DNA of 64,000 nt from Nitrosomonas cryotolerans ATCC 49181 (lineage in GTDB: Bacteria > Pseudomonadota > Gammaproteobacteria > Burkholderiales > Nitrosomonadaceae), in contig NZ_FSRO01000001.1 of assembly GCF_900143275.1 (NCBI RefSeq), positions 2,002,116-2,066,115 of the forward strand, read 5' to 3'. Within the stretch, counting starts at the first letter, position 1, and the number at the start of each line of letters is the position of its first letter. Positions 56,023 through 64,000 of this stretch are shown here, piece after piece. The translations under genes and the position numbers were made by a program. The notes under the pieces were generated by a model. The model made no database searches and was not told the origin of the DNA. It worked only from the letters and a program-made list of their open reading frames with translations.

Positions 56023-58683
56023 TTAAAGTGTAACTGGATCAGGCTTATTCGGATCAATACCAAATTTTTGTATCGCTTGAACAACCTGTTTATCAGGAAT
56101 ACTCCCCGCTTCAGCTAGTGCTTTAAGTGCTGCGACTGTTACATAATAACGATCTACCTCAAAAAATTGTCGTAGTTTTTCGCGTGTATCAGATCGCCCA
56201 AAACCATCCGTTCCCAACACACGGTAGCATCCAGGAACAAATTCACGTATCTGATCTGCATAAATCTTCATATAATCAGTCGATGCCACCACAGGGCCTT
56301 CTCGATCTTTTAAGCATTTAGTCACATGGGATGATCTAGCTGGTTCAGTCGGATGTAACATGTTCCAGCGAGACACACTCATTGCCTCACGTCGTAATTC
56401 ATTAAAACTGGTAACACTCCAGATATCGGCATTCACATTATATTCTTTCTTAAGTATTTCTGCCGCAGCAATCACTTCGCGCAAAATTGTGCCAGAACCG
56501 AGTAGCTGTACACGTGGGCTTTTACTCCGCTTGTTACCTTCCTGAAATAAATACATTCCTTTTAATATATTCTGTTCCATTCCTTTCGGAATCTCTGGCT
56601 GAGAATAATTTTCATTCATTACGGTAATGTAATAATATATATCCTCTTGCTCCTGATACATGCGGCGTAAGCCATCCTGGATAATAACCGCCAGTTCATA
56701 AGCAAATGTTGGGTCATAGGAAACACAGTTTGGAATAGTAGAAGCAGTCACATGACTATGCCCATCTTCATGCTGTAGACCCTCACCATTCAATGTGGTA
56801 CGACCAGCGGTGCCACCTAGCAAGAAACCACGGGATCGCATATCTCCTGCTGCCCAAGCTAAATCTCCTATGCGCTGAAAACCAAACATAGAATAAAATA
56901 TAAAAAAAGGAATCATCTGTATGCCATGTGTACTATAAGCAGTTGCCGCTGCAATCCATGACGACATGGCACCGGCCTCATTGATTCCTTCTTGTAGAAT
57001 TTGCCCGTGCTTATCTTCTTTATAATACATTAGCTGTTCAGAATCCTGTGGAGTATAAAGCTGGCCTATCGAAGACCAAATACCCAGTTGTCGGAACATG
57101 CCTTCCATGCCAAAAGTTCGAGATTCATCAGCAACAATCGGTACAACACGCTTACCAATCTCTTTATCTTTTACCAAAATATTCAAAATGCGTACAAATG
57201 CCATGGTCGTGGAAGATTCACGGCCTTCGCCACTTGCTTTTAGCAATGATTCAAAAGCTGATAAAGGTGGGATCTGTAGTGCTTCAGCTTTCTGTTTACG
57301 ACGATGTAGAAACCCTCCCAGTGCTTGTCGTCGTGCATGCATATAGGTATATTCAGGCGAGTCTTCATCCAGCGTAAGATACGGAATATCGTCTATTTTA
57401 TCATCCGGTATTGCCAACCCAAAGCGATTACGGAAGGCTTTCAATGAAGTCGTACCCATTTTCTTTTGTTGATGGGTAATATTCTGCGCCTCTCCAGCCT
57501 CACCCATACCATAACCTTTAATTGTCTTGGCAAGTATTACAGTGGCTTGTCCTTTGTGTTTTACTGCTGAAGCATATGCAGCATAGACCTTATGAGGATC
57601 ATGGCCGCCGCGATTCAGTCGCCAGATATCATCGTCAGACATACTAGCAACCATCTCCAGTAATTCAGGATATTTACCAAAGAAGTGTTTGCGCACATAA
57701 GCGCCATCTCTAGATTTAAATGTTTGATATTCGCCGTCTACACATTCCATCATGCGTTTCTGCAGCAATCCTTTAGTATCTTTTGCTAATAAGGGATCCC
57801 AGTAGGATCCCCATATGACCTTGATGACATTCCAGCCAGCACCACGAAATGCGCCTTCCAATTCCTGGATGATCTTTCCATTCCCTCTAACTGGTCCATC
57901 TAGACGTTGGAGGTTACAATTAATAACAAATATCAGATTATCCAAATGTTCACGTGATGCCAGCGTGATGGCACCTAATGACTCCGGTTCATCCATTTCG
58001 CCATCACCCATGAAGGCCCATATTTTACGCCCCTCGGTATTGACTAATCCTCGGCTCCCGAGATATTTCATGAAGCGTGCTTGGTAAATTGCCATGAGCG
58101 GTCCCAACCCCATCGATACGGTCGGAAATTTCCAGAAAGTCGGCATTAGCCATGGATGTGGATAAGAGGACAGGCCTTTCCCGCCCGCTTCTTGGCGAAA
58201 ATTATTCAGTTGTTCTTGTGTCAATTGTCCTGATAGAAAAGCATAAGCATAGATACCAGGCGAAGAATGCCCTTGAACATAAACCAAGTCACCACCATGG
58301 TTTTCACTAGGCGCATGCCAGAAATGATTATAGCCCACATCATAGAGTGTTGCGGCAGATGCAAAGCTTGCTATGTGCCCCCCGACATTGGTGGCTTTGT
58401 TAGCACGCAGTACCATTGCCATGGCATTCCAGCGAACATAAGAACGAATGCGATGCTCAATTGCATTATCGCCTTGCGAGCGTTCTTCCAGACCGGGTGG
58501 AATAGTATTAATGTAAGCGGTATTAGCACTATAGGGAAGATATGCGCCAGAACGCCGTGCTTTCTCCACCAGTTTTTCTAGTAGAAAATGAGCGCGCTCA
58601 GCACCCTCTCTGGTTAATACAGATTCCAGTGCCTCAAGCCATTCTTGTGTTTCCTGTGGATCAATATCAGGTTGTAATTCCAT
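56023..58683 (-). CDS. aceE: Pyruvate dehydrogenase E1 component
   Basis: This 886-residue homodimeric E1 decarboxylates pyruvate with thiamine diphosphate. The ThDP-binding motif is in FMGDGEMDEPESLGAI with LIFVINCNLQRLDGPVRGNG. Other family segments are HWNAMAMVLRANK-type RWNAMAMVLRANKA, SHVTASTIPNCVSYDP and DGFGRSDTREKLR. Length and single-chain form match the proteobacterial aceE. It begins 34 bases after folD. Confidence 0.97.
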   Translation of the reverse strand: MELQPDIDPQETQEWLEALESVLTREGAERAHFLLEKLVEKARRSGAYLPYSANTAYINTIPPGLEERSQGDNAIEHRIRSYVRWNAMAMVLRANKATNVGGHIASFASAATLYDVGYNHFWHAPSENHGGDLVYVQGHSSPGIYAYAFLSGQLTQEQLNNFRQEAGGKGLSSYPHPWLMPTFWKFPTVSMGLGPLMAIYQARFMKYLGSRGLVNTEGRKIWAFMGDGEMDEPESLGAITLASREHLDNLIFVINCNLQRLDGPVRGNGKIIQELEGAFRGAGWNVIKVIWGSYWDPLLAKDTKGLLQKRMMECVDGEYQTFKSRDGAYVRKHFFGKYPELLEMVASMSDDDIWRLNRGGHDPHKVYAAYASAVKHKGQATVILAKTIKGYGMGEAGEAQNITHQQKKMGTTSLKAFRNRFGLAIPDDKIDDIPYLTLDEDSPEYTYMHARRQALGGFLHRRKQKAEALQIPPLSAFESLLKASGEGRESSTTMAFVRILNILVKDKEIGKRVVPIVADESRTFGMEGMFRQLGIWSSIGQLYTPQDSEQLMYYKEDKHGQILQEGINEAGAMSSWIAAATAYSTHGIQMIPFFIFYSMFGFQRIGDLAWAAGDMRSRGFLLGGTAGRTTLNGEGLQHEDGHSHVTASTIPNCVSYDPTFAYELAVIIQDGLRRMYQEQEDIYYYITVMNENYSQPEIPKGMEQNILKGMYLFQEGNKRSKSPRVQLLGSGTILREVIAAAEILKKEYNVNADIWSVTSFNELRREAMSVSRWNMLHPTEPARSSHVTKCLKDREGPVVASTDYMKIYADQIREFVPGCYRVLGTDGFGRSDTREKLRQFFEVDRYYVTVAALKALAEAGSIPDKQVVQAIQKFGIDPNKPDPVTL

Positions 58684-58717
58684 TTTCTAGACTTAAATAA
58701 TTTTCTAAAATTGATAT

Positions 58718-59575
58718 CTAACTAGCGATTCCTGCTCTTTCGGCCGCTGTGATAGTATTGCATAACAACATCGTAATTGTCATGGGGCCTACTCCGCCCG
58801 GTACCGGTGTAATGTATCCAGCTTTATCCTTAAGTGATTCAAAGTCTACATCACCTGTAAGTCTTCCATCAGGTAATCGATTGATGCCGACATCGATTAC
58901 TATAACACCTGGCTTCACCATGTCAGCCGTAATCATGCGCGGCTTCCCGGTTGCGACCACTAGGATATCTGCACTGCGTGTAAATATTGATAAATCACGT
59001 GTTTTTGATGTGCAAATGGTGACGGTGGCGCCTTTTTCCAATAGCATTAATGCCATGGGTTTACCTACAATATTGCTGCGTCCTATTACAACTGCATGCT
59101 TGCCTTCAATGACGATATTGCTTTTTTCCAGCATTACCATCACACCAAAAGGTGTGCAAGGTGGAAATATAGTATTTCCCGTTACCAGTGCACCCACATT
59201 ATAAAGGTGAAAACCATCGACATCCTTTTCTACAGCGATTGCCATAATCACCTTATTACTTTCAAAGTGTCGCGGCAGTGGTAATTGCACAAGAATTCCA
59301 TGAATTCGTGCATCCTTATTTAATTCCTGAATGCAGTGTAACACTTCATCCTGCTTAGCATGGCTTGGAAAACTATGTGTCTCTGAGTATATCCCTACTT
59401 CATTACAGGCTTTTACTTTATTACGTACATAAATACTCGAAGCAGGGTCGTCACCTACGACTATGACTGCCAAGCCCGGTTTTTTGCCCTTTTTTGATAA
59501 ATTTTCAGCACGAATCTTCCATTCAGCACGTACTGTTCTTGCTATCAACGTCCCATCTAAGATTTGAGCACTCAT
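58718..59575 (-). CDS. folD: Bifunctional methylenetetrahydrofolate dehydrogenase/cyclohydrolase
   Basis: This 285-residue enzyme interconverts methylene- and formyl-tetrahydrofolate, feeding purine and formyl-Met synthesis. The active-site [14 protein letters not shown] has the catalytic Tyr and Lys. Others are [22 protein letters not shown], the NADP motif [18 protein letters not shown] and the C-terminal [11 protein letters not shown]. It lies upstream of aceE on the same strand. Confidence 0.97.
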   Translation of the reverse strand: MSAQILDGTLIARTVRAEWKIRAENLSKKGKKPGLAVIVVGDDPASSIYVRNKVKACNEVGIYSETHSFPSHAKQDEVLHCIQELNKDARIHGILVQLPLPRHFESNKVIMAIAVEKDVDGFHLYNVGALVTGNTIFPPCTPFGVMVMLEKSNIVIEGKHAVVIGRSNIVGKPMALMLLEKGATVTICTSKTRDLSIFTRSADILVVATGKPRMITADMVKPGVIVIDVGINRLPDGRLTGDVDFESLKDKAGYITPVPGGVGPMTITMLLCNTITAAERAGIAS

Positions 59576-59738
59576 TATACGTTAGAGGTTAATCTACCTA
59601 ATTGAGATGTGTATCAAAAAGAAAGTCTGATTGATCACATTCGTGAAACAGGCCTTGTTAATAATACTAAAATTTATTTCGTCGTGTTCGAATAAAATCT
59701 AGTGAATTCAGATAATATAACAAACTCAATCTATATGG

Positions 59739-60395
59739 TTAAGATGAGGGTAAATCCGAATGCTTCGATTTTTTAATTTTTATTCGATAGATCAAAAGTC
59801 CAATTAAGAACGTTGGAATAATGAATAGCATAGCTGAAATAAGCCCAGCTGCAAGAATAGCAATCGCACTATTTCCTGGCAAGAAGAGAGTTATAAACCA
59901 GATTACCAAAAAGGCGACAAATAAGCCTCCATAAAGCATTGTTTTCTTTCCACGATCATAGAGTCGCCAGAAAGATCCGGAAACCTGAACCTCATCAGTA
60001 TAATGATCGAATACTTCAGCTAGGCTATGATCTCCAAGTACAGATTCATAGCCAATCGCAACAGCCAGTGCGCTGCTACCATCTGGGATCTGAGACATCT
60101 TTCTTAGAAACTCAATTCGTTTCTGTGCGTTTTTCTTATGTACGCCATCATAAATCAATATGGAGCGCATCGCCGAGAAAGCCATTTCACGCGCATCTTC
60201 TGAAGCGTTTAGGCTTTCAGCAAAGCGCCACATAACACCGAGTAAATAGAGATGAATAGTCATTTCCTTGAATTCAGGAGCAAAGTCATAACCTTTATCT
60301 TTTATAAGTGCGAGTTGTGTCGCTAAAATTTCTCTGCCGTGCTGAATGCAAGCATCAATTTTCGCTGTTTCTGAATCAATTTTTATATCATCCAT
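59739..60395 (-). CDS. Hypothetical membrane protein
   Basis: I do not recognise this 218-residue protein. The first 145 residues look soluble and helical, including MTIHLYLLGVMWRFAESLNA and AREMAFSAMRSILIYDG. Two C-terminal membrane segments follow (MLYGGLFVAFLVIWFITLFL and IAILAAGLISAMLFIIPTFL), then a short basic tail. The ATG has an AGAAGG ribosome-binding site. It sits between metF and folD on the same strand; whether it is linked to folate metabolism is unknown. Confidence 0.75.
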   Translation of the reverse strand: MDDIKIDSETAKIDACIQHGREILATQLALIKDKGYDFAPEFKEMTIHLYLLGVMWRFAESLNASEDAREMAFSAMRSILIYDGVHKKNAQKRIEFLRKMSQIPDGSSALAVAIGYESVLGDHSLAEVFDHYTDEVQVSGSFWRLYDRGKKTMLYGGLFVAFLVIWFITLFLPGNSAIAILAAGLISAMLFIIPTFLIGLLIYRIKIKKSKHSDLPSS

Positions 60396-60540
60396 TATTG
60401 CAACCTTCTGCTATATTTTGTTTATGCTAATTTCTTTCAGGAACGATTATTATATACTGGCTTGGCTTCTGCTCTCTTGAAAAAATGATCGTATACAAAC
60501 TGATTATCAGATGTGGATGATACTGAAATCAACCATTATG

Positions 60541-61389
60541 TTACTTGATATTCAAACGTTGCCAAATAGTGGCTACGAATTTTGCTGAATTCAAGGTATA
60601 AAAATGCAGGCCAGGTGCGCCAGCCTTAAGTAAACGTTCACAGAGATCAGTTACAACATCCAATCCAAAAGCATGTATTGAAGCACTATCATCTCCATAG
60701 CCTTCCAGCTTTTTTCGAATCCACCGAGGGATTTCTGCACCACAGGAATCGGAGAATCTAACCAACTGTAAAAATTTATTAATGGGCATAATACCGGGCA
60801 CTATGGGAATTTTTATACCCGCCGCTTCGCATGTTTTTACAAAATGAAAATATGCATCCGCATTATAAAAATATTGGGTAATTACCGAATCGGCTCCCGC
60901 TTCTATTTTCCGCTTGAAGTTTTTTATATCTTCCTGTGCTGAGCGCGCTTGCGGATGATATTCTGGATAAGCGGCGACATCAATGTGAAATGTACTACCG
61001 AATTCCTTACGAATAAATGCCACCAGTTCGCTTGCATAGCGAAACTCGCCTGCTTGTGCCATACCTGAGGGTAAATCGCCACGAAGTGCAACAATGTGCT
61101 GAATGCCACTAAGGCGGTATTTTTCCAGTACGGCTCGAATATTTTGCTGGGTTGAGCCAATGCAAGAAAGATGAGGTGCAGCCACATGCCCTTCCGCTTG
61201 GATTTCCAATACCGTTTCAAGCGTACGATCACGAGTAGATCCGCCCGCTCCAAAAGTTACAGAAAAAAACTTAGGATTAAACTGTGCCAGTTGTTTACGG
61301 GTAGCTCGCAATTTTTCTACTCCCTCTGGTGTTTGCGGGGGAAAGAGTTCGAAACTGAAAGTGGGTGTAAATTGTTTTTGTGATTCCAT
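60541..61389 (-). CDS. metF: 5,10-methylenetetrahydrofolate reductase
   Basis: This 282-residue FAD enzyme makes 5-methyltetrahydrofolate for methionine synthesis. The family pattern is clear: FSFELFPPQTPEG, FSVTFGAGGSTRDRT, HLSCIGSTQQNIR, VALRGDLPSG, ADSVITQYFYNADAYF and PIVPGIMPI. It follows ahcY on the same strand, the usual SAM-cycle grouping metK-ahcY-metF. Confidence 0.97.
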   Translation of the reverse strand: MESQKQFTPTFSFELFPPQTPEGVEKLRATRKQLAQFNPKFFSVTFGAGGSTRDRTLETVLEIQAEGHVAAPHLSCIGSTQQNIRAVLEKYRLSGIQHIVALRGDLPSGMAQAGEFRYASELVAFIRKEFGSTFHIDVAAYPEYHPQARSAQEDIKNFKRKIEAGADSVITQYFYNADAYFHFVKTCEAAGIKIPIVPGIMPINKFLQLVRFSDSCGAEIPRWIRKKLEGYGDDSASIHAFGLDVVTDLCERLLKAGAPGLHFYTLNSAKFVATIWQRLNIK

Positions 61390-61450
61390 TTTTCCGATTA
61401 CAGTCGCACCGAGTTTAGAAAATTGTGCTCAAAATATTACAAGCAAGAAG

Positions 61451-61575
61451 ATAGTATCAACCGCTTACCAACTAGATGATTTCTCTCCTGATTAGGTTTG
61501 TCATGGAAGTTTACGGCAGACTCGGTTAAATCTGCCGTTTTGATTGAGCTTAACTTCGTTATCAGTTGATACTAT
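61451..61575. repeat. Nested inverted repeats between metF and ahcY
   Basis: ATAGTATCAAC (61451-61461) is exactly complementary to 61565-61575. Inside lie a second pair GAAGTT (61506-61511) with AACTTC (61552-61557) and a third, ACGGCAGA (61513-61520) with TCTGCCGT (61531-61538), the last followed by TTTTG on the plus strand. The block could be a mobile-element remnant or a structured RNA in the ahcY-metF transcript. Confidence 0.6.
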
Positions 61576-61672
61576 TATGAGTGCCTGATCCAGGTGCTAA
61601 GCAGATAAGAATCAAAAAACTACTAATATGCATTTTTGCTATTCTATTCTTATCTATGCTTTAGTATTGCAA

Positions 61673-63097
61673 TTAATATCGATACATTTCTGGTTTGTAA
61701 GGTCCATTCTTATCCAGATTGAGATATTGCGCTTGTTCATCAGTGAGCTCTGTAAGTTTTACGCCCAGCTTTCCAAGATGAAGTCGAGCGACTTTTTCAT
61801 CCAATTGTTTAGGCAGAACGTAAACATTATTCTGGTATTTTTCTCCATTTTGCCAGAGTTCCATCTGTGCCAATACTTGGTTAGTGAATGAACTAGACAT
61901 CACAAATGAGGGATGTCCCGTAGCACAACCCAGATTTACAAGTCTTCCCTGTGCTAACACAATGATACGACGGCCGGATGGAAAAATAACATGATCAACC
62001 TGTGGTTTAATATTCTCCCATTGATATTTCTGAACTGAAGCAATATCAATTTCAGAATCAAAGTGACCAATATTACATACAATAGCCTGATCTTTCATTC
62101 TCTGCATGTGGTCATGAGTAATTACTCGTAAATTACCCGTCGCAGTAACAAAAATATCAGCTTGCTCACAGGCTTCTTCCATAGTCACAACACGATAACC
62201 TTCCATCGCTGCTTGAAGTGCACAAATAGGGTCTATTTCAGTGACCCAGATAGTCGCGCCCAGACCACGTAAAGACTGAGCACAACCCTTTCCCACGTCA
62301 CCATAACCACATACGACGGTGATTTTACCTGCGATCATTACGTCAGTCGCGCGCTTGATACCATCTACCAGTGATTCACGGCAACCATAAAGATTATCAA
62401 ACTTAGATTTAGTGACGGAATCATTCACATTGAATGCCGGAAAAGGTAATTCACCTTTCTTTTGCATTTCATATAAACGGTGTACGCCCGTAGTTGTTTC
62501 TTCTGTAACTCCTTGAATATTAGCAAGATTTTTTGAATACCAGTCAGGTTGTTTTGCTAATTTGTTTTTGATTGAGGCAAATAGCGCTTCCTCTTCTTCA
62601 TTTGTGGGTTCTGCAATAACTGACAGGTCTTTCTCTGCTTTGCTACCAAGAATAAGTAATAGCGTTGCATCACCACCATCGTCCAGAATCATATTTGCGG
62701 AGCTTGGTTTTCCATCAATTGACCACTCAAATATTTGGTGAGCATATTCCCAGTAGTCTTCCAGTGATTCTCCCTTATAGGCAAATACAGGAATATTTTT
62801 AGCTGCAATGGCAGCGGCGGCATGATCTTGTGTAGAATAAATATTGCACGAAGCCCAGCGTACCTCTGCGCCAAGTGTGACCAAAGTTTCAATCAGAACT
62901 GCGGTTTGTATGGTCATGTGTAGAGAACCTGCGATACGGGCGCCTGCTAAAGGCTTCTGGCCCGCATATTCTTTTCGCAAGGCCATTAAACCAGGCATTT
63001 CAGTTTCAGCTATAGCAATTTCTTTGCACCCCCACTCAGCTAACGACATGTCGGCAATTTTATAGTCAGTGCTATTAGGACTAAGCACAGCGTTCAT
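61673..63097 (-). CDS. ahcY: Adenosylhomocysteinase
   Basis: This 474-residue NAD-dependent enzyme splits S-adenosylhomocysteine into adenosine and homocysteine. Seen are [40 protein letters not shown], the NAD motif [20 protein letters not shown] and the C-terminal [20 protein letters not shown]. The ATG at 63097 follows AAAGGA; upstream in-frame starts lie within the riboswitch. It is controlled by the SAH riboswitch just upstream. Confidence 0.98.
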   Translation of the reverse strand: MNAVLSPNSTDYKIADMSLAEWGCKEIAIAETEMPGLMALRKEYAGQKPLAGARIAGSLHMTIQTAVLIETLVTLGAEVRWASCNIYSTQDHAAAAIAAKNIPVFAYKGESLEDYWEYAHQIFEWSIDGKPSSANMILDDGGDATLLLILGSKAEKDLSVIAEPTNEEEEALFASIKNKLAKQPDWYSKNLANIQGVTEETTTGVHRLYEMQKKGELPFPAFNVNDSVTKSKFDNLYGCRESLVDGIKRATDVMIAGKITVVCGYGDVGKGCAQSLRGLGATIWVTEIDPICALQAAMEGYRVVTMEEACEQADIFVTATGNLRVITHDHMQRMKDQAIVCNIGHFDSEIDIASVQKYQWENIKPQVDHVIFPSGRRIIVLAQGRLVNLGCATGHPSFVMSSSFTNQVLAQMELWQNGEKYQNNVYVLPKQLDEKVARLHLGKLGVKLTELTDEQAQYLNLDKNGPYKPEMYRY

Positions 63098-63117
63098 AGA
63101 ATATCCTTTTAAGTATG

Positions 63118-63196
63118 AACGAGCGCCGTTGTTACAATGTCCTCGCATACCGAGCCTCACGGAATTATCCGTTGCAGCGCTCCTCAGTTTGGAGGG
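63118..63196 (-). promoter_or_regulatory. S-adenosylhomocysteine (SAH) riboswitch
   Basis: On the minus strand the leader reads GAGGAGCGCTGCAAC, then a short hairpin, then GAGGCTCGG, a second hairpin, and ACGGCGCTCG just before the ribosome-binding site. These blocks match the known SAH-riboswitch core (GAGGAGCGCUGC, AGGCUCGG and a 3' GGCGCUC that pairs back with GAGCGC). It lies in the 90-base gap between metK and ahcY and ends about 20 bases from the ahcY start. High SAH should raise ahcY, and probably metF, expression. Confidence 0.93.
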
Positions 63197-63250
63197 TAAA
63201 ACTTAAAATTCTTATGTTATTGAATAATAGACAACAATTTACCGTCTATT

Positions 63251-64000
63251 TCAAATTCCTGCATCAGCTCGAAGTTGTGCTACTTTATCTGTTGCTTCCC
63301 AGGTGAAGTCCGTGTCATCACGTCCAAAATGTCCATATGCTGCAGTTTTAGCATAGATTGGGCGCAATAAGTTAAGTGTGTGGATGATAGCGCGCGGACG
63401 TAAATCAAAATGCTGTTCAATCAGTTTAGCAATGGCTTCATCAGAGATTTTTCCTGTGCCGAAGGTATTAACCAACAGTGAAACGGGTCGTGCTACGCCA
63501 ATCGCATAGGCTACCTGTATCTCACATTTATTTGCGATTCCTGCCGCCACAATATTTTTGGCGACATAGCGTCCAGCATAGGTTGCTGAGCGATCTACTT
63601 TGGATGGATCCTTGCCGGAAAAAGCGCCCCCACCATGATGTGCAGCTCCTCCGTAGGTGTCAACAATAATTTTACGTCCGGTTAAACCGCAGTCGCCCAT
63701 TGGTCCGCCGACTACGAAGCGTCCCGTCGGATTGACCAGATATTGAATCTGTTCGGATAGCATCTCTTTTGGGAGCACGGGTTTTATGATCTCTTCAATT
63801 ACTGCTTCAGTAAGTGCAGCTTGAGAAATATCCGGGTCATGCTGCGTAGAAATAACGACCGTTTCTATCCGTTGCGGTTTACCATCCTGATAACGTACGG
63901 ATACCTGCGATTTAGCATCGGGACGCAACCATGCAAGCTGGCCTTTTTTTCTGAGCTCGGCTTGTCGCTCAACTAAACGATGCGCATAAAAAATGGGCAT
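63251..64000 (-). CDS. metK: S-adenosylmethionine synthetase, C-terminal part (start outside window)
   Basis: This frame is open to the window edge and encodes the last 249 residues of a protein normally about 385 long. MetK makes SAM from methionine and ATP. Signatures are [40 protein letters not shown] and the C-terminal [14 protein letters not shown]. The [18 protein letters not shown] segment at the edge is internal to the protein, not its true N-terminus. Confidence 0.97.
   Translation of the reverse strand: MPIFYAHRLVERQAELRKKGQLAWLRPDAKSQVSVRYQDGKPQRIETVVISTQHDPDISQAALTEAVIEEIIKPVLPKEMLSEQIQYLVNPTGRFVVGGPMGDCGLTGRKIIVDTYGGAAHHGGGAFSGKDPSKVDRSATYAGRYVAKNIVAAGIANKCEIQVAYAIGVARPVSLLVNTFGTGKISDEAIAKLIEQHFDLRPRAIIHTLNLLRPIYAKTAAYGHFGRDDTDFTWEATDKVAQLRADAGI

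Overview
The window is chromosomal DNA from a Gram-negative bacterium, AT-rich and densely coded. It carries outer-membrane assembly genes (tamA/tamB), an Mla-type lipid transporter, LptM, flagellar genes, a sigma-E operon and RseA/RseB/MucD proteins. Gene order (rpoE-rseA-rseB-mucD-grx-lepA-lepB-DUF4845-rnc-era-pdxJ-acpS-nagZ; uvrC-pgsA-tRNA-Gly-Cys-Leu; metK-SAH riboswitch-ahcY-metF) and the hopanoid genes fit a betaproteobacterium. My best guess is the Nitrosomonas group. That is inference: no diagnostic ammonia-oxidation gene lies in the window.

Layout. 1-2084: end of the flagellar hook operon (flgK partial, flgL), then an unknown secreted protein. 2806-15631: minus-strand genes comprising a solitary lpdA, a frameshifted nagZ, acpS, pdxJ, era, rnc, lepB, lepA, a glutaredoxin-like gene and the sigma-E operon. 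15908-24812: nadB, a Mth938-like gene, flgN/flgM, an EI24 membrane protein, the QseE-QseG-QseF (GlrK-GlrR) signalling operon and rlpA. 25283-29355: three tRNAs, pgsA, uvrC, a tautomerase and a family-5 uracil-DNA glycosylase. 29972-35631: tamA-tamB. 35689-41393: holB-tmk, ampD, a mutarotase, queG and tsaE. 41357-47888: amiC, the mlaEFD-lipoprotein transporter, lptM and lysA. 48031-50325: squalene synthase and hpnA. 50618-60395: a long minus-strand run (unknown membrane protein, folD, aceE, aceF, nadD, rsfS, rlmH, maf, rng). 60541-64000: metF, ahcY and partial metK.

How it works together. Several blocks concern the envelope: the sigma-E stress response, MucD protease, signal peptidase, TamAB, Mla transport, AmiC/RlpA/AmpD/NagZ cell-wall turnover, PgsA lipids and hopanoids. 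The methionine block recycles S-adenosylhomocysteine, with ahcY under a clear SAH riboswitch.

No obvious new defence system, gene cluster or large mobile element is present. The most unusual content is non-coding: an 89-bp inverted-repeat element present twice, a 112-bp element with perfect 19-bp terminal repeats, a 110-bp element with an apparent 6-bp target duplication between uvrC and pgsA, and several long perfect hairpins. The other notable points are a one-base loss in a C tract that breaks nagZ and the absence of recO from its usual place between era and pdxJ.
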